Below, piece after piece: positions 16,747-24,471 of a stretch of 34,098 bases of DNA (its first letter is position 1; each line of letters begins with the position of its first letter). The stretch covers positions 1-34,098 of the forward strand of contig JAHKKM010000023.1 in the NCBI GenBank assembly GCA_020027645.1, in the 5' to 3' direction. The position numbers and the translations under genes were made by a program. This DNA comes from Pseudomonadota bacterium (GTDB lineage Bacteria > Pseudomonadota > Gammaproteobacteria > Steroidobacterales > Woeseiaceae). Under the pieces are notes generated by a model. The model worked only from the letters and a program-made list of their open reading frames with translations. It did no database searches and had not been told where the DNA came from.

Positions 16747-17769
16747 TTATAAATACTTTTTGGCCAATATTTCAGCTATTTGGACGCTATTTAGAGCAGC
16801 GCCCTTACGAATATTGTCCGACACCACCCAGAGGTTGATGCCGAGCGGATGACTGATGTCTTCGCGTACCCGTCCGACATAAACCGGGTCATTGCCAGCA
16901 CTGTCGGTGACTGCAGTCGGGTACTTGCCTGTTTCCGTGCCGTCGATCAGCTTCACACCGGGCGCTTTCCTGAGAAGATTGCAGACTTCCGCAGCAGTAA
17001 TTTTTCGCACGGTTTCGACGTGCACGGCTTCCGAATGCCCGTAGAAGACAGGGATGCGGACGGCAGTCGCATTGACCGCGATAGTCTCATCGCCAAGAAT
17101 CTTGCGTGTTTCCCAAACCATTTTCATTTCTTCCTTTGTATATCGATTTTCGAGGAAGACGTCGATGTGCGGCACTGCGTTGAATGCAATCTGTTTGGCA
17201 GGTCCTTTCAGACCCAGCGACCGGCCGTTGAGCAAGGCCGCCGTTTGCCGAGCCAGTTCCTCGAGCGCGCTGCGTCCCGCACCCGACACCGACTGGTAGG
17301 TGGCGACATTGATGCGGCGAATTCCAGCGGCATCGTGGATCGGCTTCAGTGCCACGACCATCTGTATGGTCGAACAATTCGGATTGGCGATGATGCCCGC
17401 GGCGGTGTACTCCGCGATCTTCTCCGGATTCACCTCCGGCACGACCAGCGGGATCTCGTCCTGGTAGCGAAATCGCGAGGTGTTGTCCACCACGACACAT
17501 CCGGCAGCGGCCGCTTTCGGTGCATACACTTCCGAGATGGCAGCGCCAGCCGAGAACAGCCCGATTCTTGCCTGCGAAAAGTCGAAGTCTGCAAGATTCT
17601 GCACTTTCAACGACTTCTTGCCGAACGCCACCTGCTTGCCGATCGATCGCTCGCTGGCCAAGGCATACACCTTCCCCACCGGAAATTTCCGTTCGGCGAG
17701 TATCTGCAACATCGCTTCGCCAACGACACCGGTTGCGCCGACCACGGCAACGTCAAAAACTTTCGGCAT
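16747..17769 (-). CDS. asd: Aspartate-semialdehyde dehydrogenase
   Basis: NADPH-dependent reduction of aspartyl phosphate to the semialdehyde, the branch point to lysine/diaminopimelate, threonine and methionine. The 340-residue protein has the dinucleotide loop GATGVVGEAM, catalytic Cys132 in NPNCSTIQM, the SVSGAGRSA segment, and the C-terminal region GHSEAVHVET with the catalytic His. Pseudomonas and E. coli (as usg) have asd-type genes at this same place before fimV/truA. Some of those paralogues are inactive, but here the key residues are kept, so I expect an active enzyme. It lies 60 bp downstream of aroC. Confidence 0.96.
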   Translation of the reverse strand: MPKVFDVAVVGATGVVGEAMLQILAERKFPVGKVYALASERSIGKQVAFGKKSLKVQNLADFDFSQARIGLFSAGAAISEVYAPKAAAAGCVVVDNTSRFRYQDEIPLVVPEVNPEKIAEYTAAGIIANPNCSTIQMVVALKPIHDAAGIRRINVATYQSVSGAGRSALEELARQTAALLNGRSLGLKGPAKQIAFNAVPHIDVFLENRYTKEEMKMVWETRKILGDETIAVNATAVRIPVFYGHSEAVHVETVRKITAAEVCNLLRKAPGVKLIDGTETGKYPTAVTDSAGNDPVYVGRVREDISHPLGINLWVVSDNIRKGAALNSVQIAEILAKKYL

Positions 17770-17829
17770 ATTATTGTTTCGGACCTCGGCTATTGATTGA
17801 AAAACGTGGCGGCCGCTCCTGATCGCTGA

Positions 17830-18924
17830 TCAGGGAGCGGAGATATCCGGCGTCGCCGAACGGACGTCGGCGTTCTGCGCACGATGCCGGAGATAATGAT
17901 CCATCAGTACCAGGGCAACCATTGCTTCGGCAATCGGTGTCGCACGCAATCCGACACAGGGGTCGTGTCGCCCCTTGGTAACGATCTGCGATTCCACACC
18001 TTTGCTGTCGATGGTCTTCCCGGGAACTGCAATACTCGAGGTTGGCTTCAGCGCAATGCTTGCGAGTATGTCCTGACCGGAAGAAATGCCACCGAGCGTT
18101 CCGCCGGCGTCGTTCTTGGTGAATCCGCCGGATGTCATTTCATCCCGATGCTCGCTGCCGTGCTGGGTGACCGCCGCGAACCCGGCGCCAAGCTCCACGC
18201 CTTTCACTGCATTGATGCTCATCAGTGCGTGCGCGAGATCGGCCTCGAGTTTGTCGAACACCGGTTCGCCAAGGCCCGGCGGGACTCCGGTTGCCAGGAT
18301 GCTGATTTTTGCCCCGATCGAATCCCCTTGTTCTCGCAGTGCGTCCATGTACGACTCGAGTTCCCCGACCCGTTCTGGGTCCGCGCAGAAAAAAGGATTC
18401 TGATCCACAAAACTCAAGTCTTTCATCGACAGAATTATCGGGCCGAGTTGCGCAAGAAATCCCTGGATGTGAATTCCCAGGCGTTCCCGCAAATACTTGC
18501 GCGCGATCGCCCCGGCAGCGACGCGCATGGTCGTCTCCCGCGCCGACGATCGCCCGCCGCCGCGGTAATCGCGAATACCGTACTTCTGCTGATAGCTGTA
18601 GTCGGCATGGCCGGGCCGAAACTTGTCCTTGATATCGCCGTAGTCGTGCGAACGCTGATCGGTATTTTCGATCAGCAAGCCGATCGGCGTGCCAGTGGTC
18701 TTACCTTCGAAGACTCCGGAAAGGATTCGCACCTGGTCTGCTTCATTGCGTTGCGTAGTGTGCCGCGACCGGCCCGGTCGGCGCCGTTCGAGGTCCTGCT
18801 GTATATCCGGCTCGGCCAGTTCGAGTCCGGGCGGACAGCCGTCGACGACACAACCCATGGCAGGGCCGTGACTTTCACCAAAAGTGGTTACCGCAAAAAG
18901 CCGCCCGAAAGTGTTTCCCGACAT
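17830..18924 (-). CDS. aroC: Chorismate synthase
   Basis: Last enzyme of the shikimate pathway: converts EPSP to chorismate using reduced FMN. The 364 residues carry the family signatures [18 protein letters not shown], the [29 protein letters not shown] block and [19 protein letters not shown]. The start ATG at 18922-18924 ([20 protein letters not shown]) is fixed by conservation. It is preceded by TAG two bases upstream, which closes a 50-codon frame that itself begins with a copy of the aroC start. prmB lies further upstream on the same strand, a common pairing in gammaproteobacteria, usually with a short junction. Confidence 0.97.
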   Translation of the reverse strand: MSGNTFGRLFAVTTFGESHGPAMGCVVDGCPPGLELAEPDIQQDLERRRPGRSRHTTQRNEADQVRILSGVFEGKTTGTPIGLLIENTDQRSHDYGDIKDKFRPGHADYSYQQKYGIRDYRGGGRSSARETTMRVAAGAIARKYLRERLGIHIQGFLAQLGPIILSMKDLSFVDQNPFFCADPERVGELESYMDALREQGDSIGAKISILATGVPPGLGEPVFDKLEADLAHALMSINAVKGVELGAGFAAVTQHGSEHRDEMTSGGFTKNDAGGTLGGISSGQDILASIALKPTSSIAVPGKTIDSKGVESQIVTKGRHDPCVGLRATPIAEAMVALVLMDHYLRHRAQNADVRSATPDISAP

Positions 18925-19070
18925 CGCTAATTCTCACCATCATCCAGCTGGTCGGTTCTGCACATCGCGCTAAAGATCAATCCGCACCGGCCAATATCGC
19001 AATTTCGAATTCGCGGGCGGATTGGACTTTCACCAAAAGTGGTTACCGCAAAAAGCCGCCCGAAAGTGTT
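18870..19070. repeat. 46-bp exact direct repeat, two copies 155 bp apart (aroC 5' end)
   Basis: Positions 18870-18915 and 19025-19070 are identical over 46 bp; similarity continues for about 14 more bases with four differences, taking in the start codon and the TAGC just before it. The inner copy is codons 4-18 of aroC. The outer copy ends at the prmB stop codon. The 109 bp between them resemble neither gene. This is a partial duplication of the aroC 5' end. Confidence 0.97.
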
Positions 19071-19079
19071 ACCTGACAC
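18927..19079 (-). other. 50-codon frame starting with a duplicate of the AroC N-terminus
   Basis: Starts GTG two bases after the prmB stop (TAG-CA-GTG) and ends TAG two bases before the aroC start (TAG-CG-ATG). Residues 1-18 equal the AroC N-terminus ([17 protein letters not shown] after the start), then 32 residues with no similarity I recognise, including three Cys. The GTG stands exactly where aroC has ATG. It may be only the scar of a recombination event, but its perfect fit between two genes means ribosomes finishing prmB could pass through it to reach aroC. I do not claim a function for the peptide. Confidence 0.45.
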
Positions 19080-19081
19080 TG

Positions 19082-20044
19082 CTACTCAACTCGCTCAAAG
19101 AATGCCCTGTCGAAGTCCGCCTGGTTGCGCTCGATCTCCGCCTTACCAAGGAGGAATACGCCCTGCCCGCCGCGCTCGAACTCCAGCCACAGGAATTCGG
19201 CTTGCGGAAACAGCTTCTCGAGCGCTTCCTGGCTATTACCGACCTCGACCACCAGTATGCCGCCATCGGCCAGGAAACGGCTAGCATCATGCAGGATCGT
19301 TATCACTGAATCCAGACCGTCACTGCCTGCCGCAAGACCGAGTGCCGGTTCGTGACGAAACTCCGCCCTGAGGTCCTGCATGTCCTGCCGATCGACGTAC
19401 GGAGGATTGCTGATGATCAGCTCGTAATTCTTTTCATGCTTGCCCCTCAAGGGATCGAAGAAATTCCCCTGGATCAGGTGCAGCCGATCCTTAAGCCCGA
19501 AACGCTCAACGTTTATGGCGGCGACCGCCAGCGCATCGGCGGACAGGTCGACAGCATCGACCTGCGCCAGCGGACAGGTCATTGCAGTAGCTATGGCGAT
19601 GCAGCCGCTGCCCGTGCCGAGGTCCAGCGCGCGCCGCAAATCTGCTGCACGTAACCACGGCGAGAATCCGCCGACGATGAGTTCGGCCAGTGGCGAGCGT
19701 GGCACCAGCACCCGCTCGTCGACGTAGAATTCCAGTCCGGCAAACCAGGCCTGGTGCAGCAGGTATGCCAATGGAATGCGGCGTTCGATGCGTTCGCGTG
19801 CCAGCCGTTCTATCTCGGCCCTTTTGGCCGGTGAAACCGGCCGCAGATAGGCTTGCGCCGAATCCTCGTGCGCCAGTTTGCACACGGCAAATACCAGCCA
19901 AGCCGCTTCGTCGATCGCGTTGTCGGTGCCGTGGCCGTACACCATGCCGGCGTCCTCGAATCGAGCCGCAATAATACGTATGAGCTGCTCGACGTTCGTC
20001 TGTTGTGACTCTGAAATTGCGCGCATGAGCAGACGACCGGGCAT
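19082..20044 (-). CDS. prmB: PrmB, ribosomal protein L3 glutamine methyltransferase
   Basis: SAM-dependent N5-methylation of a glutamine in ribosomal protein L3. The 320 residues carry an N-terminal helical domain, the SAM motif [27 protein letters not shown] and the catalytic NPPYVDR. The ending [12 protein letters not shown] is typical of PrmB rather than PrmC, and the gene is beside aroC as in E. coli. Two starts are possible: ATG at 20042-20044 or the ATG six codons further in (20024-20026); neither has a clear ribosome site, and I kept the longer. It diverges from the sco gene across an 89-bp gap. Confidence 0.93.
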   Translation of the reverse strand: MPGRLLMRAISESQQTNVEQLIRIIAARFEDAGMVYGHGTDNAIDEAAWLVFAVCKLAHEDSAQAYLRPVSPAKRAEIERLARERIERRIPLAYLLHQAWFAGLEFYVDERVLVPRSPLAELIVGGFSPWLRAADLRRALDLGTGSGCIAIATAMTCPLAQVDAVDLSADALAVAAINVERFGLKDRLHLIQGNFFDPLRGKHEKNYELIISNPPYVDRQDMQDLRAEFRHEPALGLAAGSDGLDSVITILHDASRFLADGGILVVEVGNSQEALEKLFPQAEFLWLEFERGGQGVFLLGKAEIERNQADFDRAFFERVE

Positions 20045-20133
20045 AGGCTGAATGCAAAATCTAGCACGGGCCGGGCTCGCGCTTATACACGTGCAGGCTC
20101 GCGCCCTGCGTCACTGGGTTAGAATACCGCGCG

Positions 20134-20760
20134 ATGAGCGTGCGCAAGACAATGATGATCCCGGTTCTCGCGGTGCTGGTCATTGCCGGAACTGCCCTGT
20201 TCGCAATTCGCAGCATCGATCAGGCAGCGGTCGCAATCCGGCAGGCGACCGTGCTCCCGGAGCCGATGCCCTTGCCGGAATTCCGGCTGCTCGATCAGGA
20301 CGGCAAGGCCTACACCCGCGATTCCCTGCTGGGACACTCGTCTCTGTTGTTTTTCGGCTTCACCCATTGCCCGGACATCTGCCCGGCAACGCTGCAGCAG
20401 CTGGCCATTGCGCGGCGCAAACTGGCCAGCCAGCGAGGCAATGCCGGAGCCTTGCCGGACATCATATTAATAAGTGTCGACCCGGAGCGGGACTCGGCAG
20501 AGATATTGAAAGCCTATACAGGCCATTTCGGCGAGGGCATAACCGGATTGAGCGGCGACGCCGCGGAACTGCAAAAACTGACCTCCGCGCTCGGCATTTA
20601 TTACGCGAGGGACGACTCGGCCGGACCCGACTACACCATCAGTCACTCCACGGCGGTGCTGTTGATCAACGGCGATGCAAAACTTCAGGCACTCTTCAAG
20701 GCGCCGCTCGACATCGAGTCACTGGTTTCTGATCTGAACCTGCTTGTGGACGCCGGATGA
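20134..20760 (+). CDS. SCO1/SenC family copper chaperone
   Basis: Membrane-anchored thioredoxin-fold protein that delivers copper to the CuA site of cytochrome c oxidase, or keeps its cysteines reduced. Of 208 residues, 8-25 form an N-terminal membrane anchor. The copper ligands are Cys79 and Cys83 (THCPDICPAT) and His171 (TISHSTAVLL), all present. The ISVDPERD segment is another family mark. It starts a plus-strand run in which the next gene, a PCuAC chaperone, overlaps its stop (ATGA). The pairing of Sco and PCuAC is functional: PCuAC carries Cu(I) in the periplasm and Sco works with it. No oxidase subunit gene is in the window. Confidence 0.94.
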   Translation: MSVRKTMMIPVLAVLVIAGTALFAIRSIDQAAVAIRQATVLPEPMPLPEFRLLDQDGKAYTRDSLLGHSSLLFFGFTHCPDICPATLQQLAIARRKLASQRGNAGALPDIILISVDPERDSAEILKAYTGHFGEGITGLSGDAAELQKLTSALGIYYARDDSAGPDYTISHSTAVLLINGDAKLQALFKAPLDIESLVSDLNLLVDAG

Positions 20761-21206
20761 TCCGGCCTGTCGTATGGTTGCTGGCGGGCGCCCTCGCCCT
20801 GCAAGCTTGCAGCAGCGATGAGGACCCGGCGCTCCGGGTCAGCCACGCCAGGGTGTTCGCGCCGCTGCCCGGCCGTGCCGCGACTGTGGCGTACCTGGAT
20901 ATTGAGAACGTTTCACGCAGACCTGTCACTCTCGAGACTGTTTCCAGCCCCGCGTTTGCACGGGCGGAACTGCACGAGACCACGATAGCGGAGGACGTAG
21001 CCAGCATGCATGCACTCGCATCGCTGGTCCTCGAACCGCGATCACAAACAAAGTTTGCGCCGGGTGGGAAACACATCATGCTGATCGATCCGGTGAAAGG
21101 CCTGTTGCCCGGCGCAACCATCCTCATCGAATTTCACTATGACCGGTCGGGCCTGCTGCAGGTTGAGGCCGAGGTCCAGACACGGCTCGAAGACAATGGC
21201 GACTGA
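20757..21206 (+). CDS. PCu(A)C periplasmic copper chaperone, lipoprotein-like
   Basis: Carries Cu(I) to cytochrome oxidase or to Sco. The full family motif H-x10-M-x21-H-x-M is present as His73, Met84, His106 and Met108. The N-terminus has a signal sequence ending in LQAC, a good lipobox with Cys18, so it is probably lipid-anchored rather than free. Length 149 is normal. Its start overlaps the sco stop by four bases and its end overlaps the psd start by 11 bases, so the genes are translationally linked. Confidence 0.94.
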   Translation: MIRPVVWLLAGALALQACSSDEDPALRVSHARVFAPLPGRAATVAYLDIENVSRRPVTLETVSSPAFARAELHETTIAEDVASMHALASLVLEPRSQTKFAPGGKHIMLIDPVKGLLPGATILIEFHYDRSGLLQVEAEVQTRLEDNGD

Positions 21207-22095
21207 GTATTCCTTTATTAACGGTTTGGCCGGCACGGCTTTTGTGCTGCTGCAACGCATTCTGCCGAAACACCTGATGACCCGCGGTATTCACTGGCTC
21301 TCGCGAATCCGTGTCACCGCTATCAAGAACTGGTTGATCACTCGCTTCGTTGCTGCTTACAACGTCAATGTCGAGGAAATCCGGTCGCCGGTGCCGGACG
21401 GCTTCGATACGTTCAACGCATTCTTCACCAGGGAACTTGCCGCCAGTGCCAGGCCCATCGATGCGCGACCGGACAGCCTGGTCTCACCGGTCGACGGGAC
21501 CGTCAGCGCCGCGGGTCGTATCGACGGCGAGACACTGCTGCAGGCCAAGGGTATCGATTACACATTGTCCGATCTGCTGGCCACGGACCTCGCGGACGCC
21601 CGCGACTTTGCCGACGGATGTTTCGCAACGGTGTATCTCGCTCCATACAATTACCATCGCGTGCACTGCCCGGCAGCCTGCGAGCTGATCAGCGCACGAT
21701 ACGTGCCCGGACAGCTGTACAGCGTCAATGACACGACCGTGAGCCGCCTGCCTGCGCTGTTCACCGGGAATGAAAGACTGATCTGTCATTTTCGTACGGC
21801 CGCGGGCCCGATGATCCTGGTGTTTGTCGGCGCGCTTCACGTCGGCAGCATTTCCACTCCGTGGACCGGCGAGATTCGCCCGCGCAAGCGCGGCGTCGTC
21901 GAGGACCGCGACCTGCATCACGGTGGTCATACAAGACAACTCGCGCGCGGTGACCTTCTGGGCTGGTTCAACATGGGATCGACCGTCATCCTGCTGCTTC
22001 CGCAGGGTTACTGCAGCTGGCTCGACAACATGACACGGGGAACCCGACTGAAAATGGGCGAGCGAATCGCACGCCTGACGAAGCCCGTGTCATGA
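21196..22095 (+). CDS. psd: Phosphatidylserine decarboxylase proenzyme
   Basis: Makes phosphatidylethanolamine from phosphatidylserine at the inner membrane. The proenzyme cleaves itself at Gly261-Ser262 in FNMGSTVILLLP to create the pyruvoyl group; the usual motif is LGST, here MGST, a conservative change. The catalytic-triad segments SPVDGTV and YNYHRVHCP are present. Length is 299 from ATG 21196, chosen because MATEYSFINGLAG begins the conserved region; the longer frame upstream overlaps pcuAC. The alpha chain is about 38 residues, shorter than in E. coli, which has an extra tail. It overlaps epmA by four bases. Confidence 0.95.
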   Translation: MATEYSFINGLAGTAFVLLQRILPKHLMTRGIHWLSRIRVTAIKNWLITRFVAAYNVNVEEIRSPVPDGFDTFNAFFTRELAASARPIDARPDSLVSPVDGTVSAAGRIDGETLLQAKGIDYTLSDLLATDLADARDFADGCFATVYLAPYNYHRVHCPAACELISARYVPGQLYSVNDTTVSRLPALFTGNERLICHFRTAAGPMILVFVGALHVGSISTPWTGEIRPRKRGVVEDRDLHHGGHTRQLARGDLLGWFNMGSTVILLLPQGYCSWLDNMTRGTRLKMGERIARLTKPVS

Positions 22096-23090
22096 GTGAC
22101 AGAAAAACCGTACCCCTGTCCTGGCAGCCGTCCTGCACACCAGCCACGGCGCGGCGACGTGCGCAAATGCTGACGGCTGCCCGCGATTTTTTTGCAGCAC
22201 GCGGTGTGCTCGAGGTCGAAACGCCGATGCTGGGACTCAGCGCCGTGTCGGACCCGAACATCGACAGCGTGCATGCGCTGCTGGAACTGGACCGGGGCCG
22301 GCATCGCTACCTGCATACCTCCCCGGAATACCGCATGAAGCGGCTGCTGTGTGCCGGTTATCCTGACATCTATTCCATATGCAAGGTGTTTCGGGATGGC
22401 GAGGCAGGAAAACGGCACCAGCCGGAGTTCACCATGGCTGAATGGTACCGGAAGGGTTTCGGATTGCAGGACATGATTCGCGACAGCTGCGATTTCATAA
22501 CGCAAATGCTCGACGCACAATGGCTGCCAGGCGTCGTTGAATCCATCAGCTACCGCCAGGCATTTATCCGCCACGCGGGGCTCGATCCCTTGCAGGCCGA
22601 TTGCTCAGCGCTTGCGGTCACAGTAGATGCAGATAATCGCCTGCAAGCTGCCATGGGTGACCATCGCGATGACTGGCTGGACCTCGTCATGAGTCGAAGG
22701 ATTGCGCCTGCCCTTGCCAAAGACCGCCTTACCGTCATCCATCACTATCCGGCAAGCCAGGCGATGCTCGCGAGAATCTGTCCCGACGATGCGACGGTCG
22801 CGGACCGGTTCGAAATATTCCTCGGCGATGTCGAACTGGCCAACGGCTATGTCGAACTGGTGGACGCAGACGTCCAGTGGCAACGCTGGCAGTCCGACCA
22901 GGAGAGTCGCAGGCGAAAAGCCAGGGCGCTGTTGCCGCTTGACGAGGCACTGATCCAGGCACTGCGAAGCGGCATGCCGCCCTGCGCCGGTGTGGCGGTC
23001 GGATTCGACCGCTTGCTGATGATCAATGAACAATGTGACGACATTGCCCGGGTTCAGACCTTTGCATTCGAGAGGAGTCAGGGCGCATGA
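22092..23090 (+). CDS. epmA: EpmA, EF-P (R)-beta-lysine ligase
   Basis: Class II lysyl-tRNA-synthetase-like enzyme without an anticodon domain; it attaches beta-lysine to EF-P. The 332 residues cover only the catalytic domain: motif 1 region FFAARGVLEVETPML, motif 2 FRDGEAGKRHQPEFTMAEWYR, and motif 3 with GVAVGFDRLLMI. Its substrate EF-P is encoded 474 bp away on the opposite strand and keeps the target lysine. The partner EpmB (lysine 2,3-aminomutase), which supplies beta-lysine and is often next to efp, is not in the window. Start and stop overlap psd and the fRMsr gene by four bases each. Confidence 0.95.
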   Translation: MSDRKTVPLSWQPSCTPATARRRAQMLTAARDFFAARGVLEVETPMLGLSAVSDPNIDSVHALLELDRGRHRYLHTSPEYRMKRLLCAGYPDIYSICKVFRDGEAGKRHQPEFTMAEWYRKGFGLQDMIRDSCDFITQMLDAQWLPGVVESISYRQAFIRHAGLDPLQADCSALAVTVDADNRLQAAMGDHRDDWLDLVMSRRIAPALAKDRLTVIHHYPASQAMLARICPDDATVADRFEIFLGDVELANGYVELVDADVQWQRWQSDQESRRRKARALLPLDEALIQALRSGMPPCAGVAVGFDRLLMINEQCDDIARVQTFAFERSQGA

Positions 23091-23572
23091 CGAAAGATCA
23101 CCGGATCGATTACGCGGTGTTGCAAAAGCAGGCCCAGTCACTCCTTGACGGTGAAGCGGATCCATTGGCCAATACGGCGAACTTCATCGCAGTGCTGCAT
23201 GAGAACATCGACCGGATAAACTGGGTCGGGGTTTACGTGCTGCGTGGCGACGAATTGGTGCTGGGACCGTTTCAGGGCAAAGCCGCCTGCGTGCGCATTC
23301 CACTCGGCCGCGGAGTTTGCGGCGCAGCGGCCAAGAGCCGGACAACACAGCGAGTTGCCGATGTGCATGCCTTTGACGGGCACATCGCCTGCGATCCTGC
23401 GTCGAACTCGGAACTCGTGGTACCGCTGATCGTAGGAGATCGTCTGGTCGGCGTACTCGACATCGACAGTGCGCAATTCGACCGATTCAGCGCAGAAGAC
23501 CAACGCGGAATCGAAGCAATTTGCGCGTCCTTCGCCCGGCGGCTGGAGGCCGCTGGCGGAAAATTTATTTAA
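23087..23572 (+). CDS. msrC: Free methionine-(R)-sulfoxide reductase (GAF type)
   Basis: Reduces free methionine-R-sulfoxide with thioredoxin. A single 161-residue GAF domain. The three catalytic/resolving cysteines are at 68 (GKAACVRI), 78 (GRGVCGAA) and 102 (GHIACDPAS), with the same spacing as in the E. coli enzyme (84, 94, 118). This spacing separates it from signalling GAF domains. It closes the sco-pcuAC-psd-epmA run and its last codons overlap the 3' end of convergent efp by 8 bp. The gene symbol is used in some genomes for this activity; the E. coli gene was called yebR. Confidence 0.93.
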   Translation: MTKDHRIDYAVLQKQAQSLLDGEADPLANTANFIAVLHENIDRINWVGVYVLRGDELVLGPFQGKAACVRIPLGRGVCGAAAKSRTTQRVADVHAFDGHIACDPASNSELVVPLIVGDRLVGVLDIDSAQFDRFSAEDQRGIEAICASFARRLEAAGGKFI

Positions 23573-24131
23573 CCCGGCTTACGTATTCGCCGGACCGGGT
23601 ATCAACCCGGACGACTTCACCTTCCTCAACAAACAGCGGCACACGCACGACCGCGCCGGTCGACAATTCGGCAGGCTTGACACCACCGCTTGCCGTATCG
23701 CCGCGAATACCGGGATCGGTACGGACGATCTGCAGTTCGACAAAATTCGGCGGGGATACGAGCAGCGGGCTGTTGTTCCAGAGCGTGACCTGGCACAGGT
23801 CCTGCTCCTTGAGCCAGGGTTTAGCCTCGGCAACGGCCTTCGCATCCGCGGCGTATTGCTCGAAAGTATCCGGCAACATGAAATGCCAGAACTCGCCGTC
23901 CGAATAGAGGTACTGCATGTCCGCATCCTTGACGTCGGCCGCTTCTACACTCTCACCCGAGCGAAAGGTTTTGTCGACGGTCCTGCCGGTTTTCAGGTTC
24001 TTGATCCTGACCCTGCTGAAGGCCTGGCCTTTGCCCGGCTTGACGAATTCGTTCTCGACGATTACGCAGGGATCGTTGTCGAGGATGATGCGCAGTCCCG
24101 ACCGAAACTCGCTCGTATTGTAATTTGCCAT
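23565..24131 (-). CDS. efp: Elongation factor P
   Basis: Binds the ribosome between P and E sites and relieves stalling at proline runs. The 188-residue protein has the three KOW/OB domains and the loop [10 protein letters not shown], with Lys34 at the tip, the residue modified by EpmA; so this is the lysine-type EF-P, not the Arg32 (rhamnosylated) type of Pseudomonas. The start is ATG 24129-24131 ([12 protein letters not shown]); 14 codons further upstream are open but not family-like. It converges on the fRMsr gene with an 8-bp overlap. Presence of epmA nearby supports beta-lysylation in this organism. Confidence 0.97.
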   Translation of the reverse strand: MANYNTSEFRSGLRIILDNDPCVIVENEFVKPGKGQAFSRVRIKNLKTGRTVDKTFRSGESVEAADVKDADMQYLYSDGEFWHFMLPDTFEQYAADAKAVAEAKPWLKEQDLCQVTLWNNSPLLVSPPNFVELQIVRTDPGIRGDTASGGVKPAELSTGAVVRVPLFVEEGEVVRVDTRSGEYVSRVK

Positions 24132-24471
24132 GGAAGATTTCCGCGACCCTGCGCCGCACGCAGGTAGCAACAATGTTAATTAACTTGTTTATAATCAATC
24201 AGTTACTAAAAGACCGGCAACTGAAGGCGGCTATCATACCTAATGCACCCGTTGCGCATAAGGGCCCTTTGCCCGTCGGCCTGGAACTTGGCGTGCGATG
24301 GCGCGACTCCTTGGTCCCGGCCGGATTCACCATAAGCACGGATTGTTTGATAGCCGTCACGGTTTGCAGTCGCTGCCGGGTCTAGTCTGCAGTCTTTCAC
24401 GGGTCGAAGCTTCCGATCTCTATAGCAATTCGTGACGTGGCCGATACGCGTCAGTTTCCAAGGACATGTAA
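24132..24471. other. 340-bp gap between divergent efp and fimX-like genes
   Basis: No gene found. The part near efp (about 24170-24215) is distinctly AT-rich and should hold promoters for both directions. On the plus strand a perfect TATAAT stands at 24190-24195 and on the minus strand TATAAA at 24188-24193 and TATGAT further upstream, but none has a convincing -35 at the right distance. Small open frames on both strands lack a ribosome site and resemble nothing I know. The ribosome site AAGGA (24460-24464) of the next gene closes the gap. Confidence 0.6.

Noticed and set aside
24125-24385. 86-codon plus-strand frame in the efp/fimX-like gap
   Set aside because: It begins antisense inside the efp start, has no ribosome site and no recognisable family.
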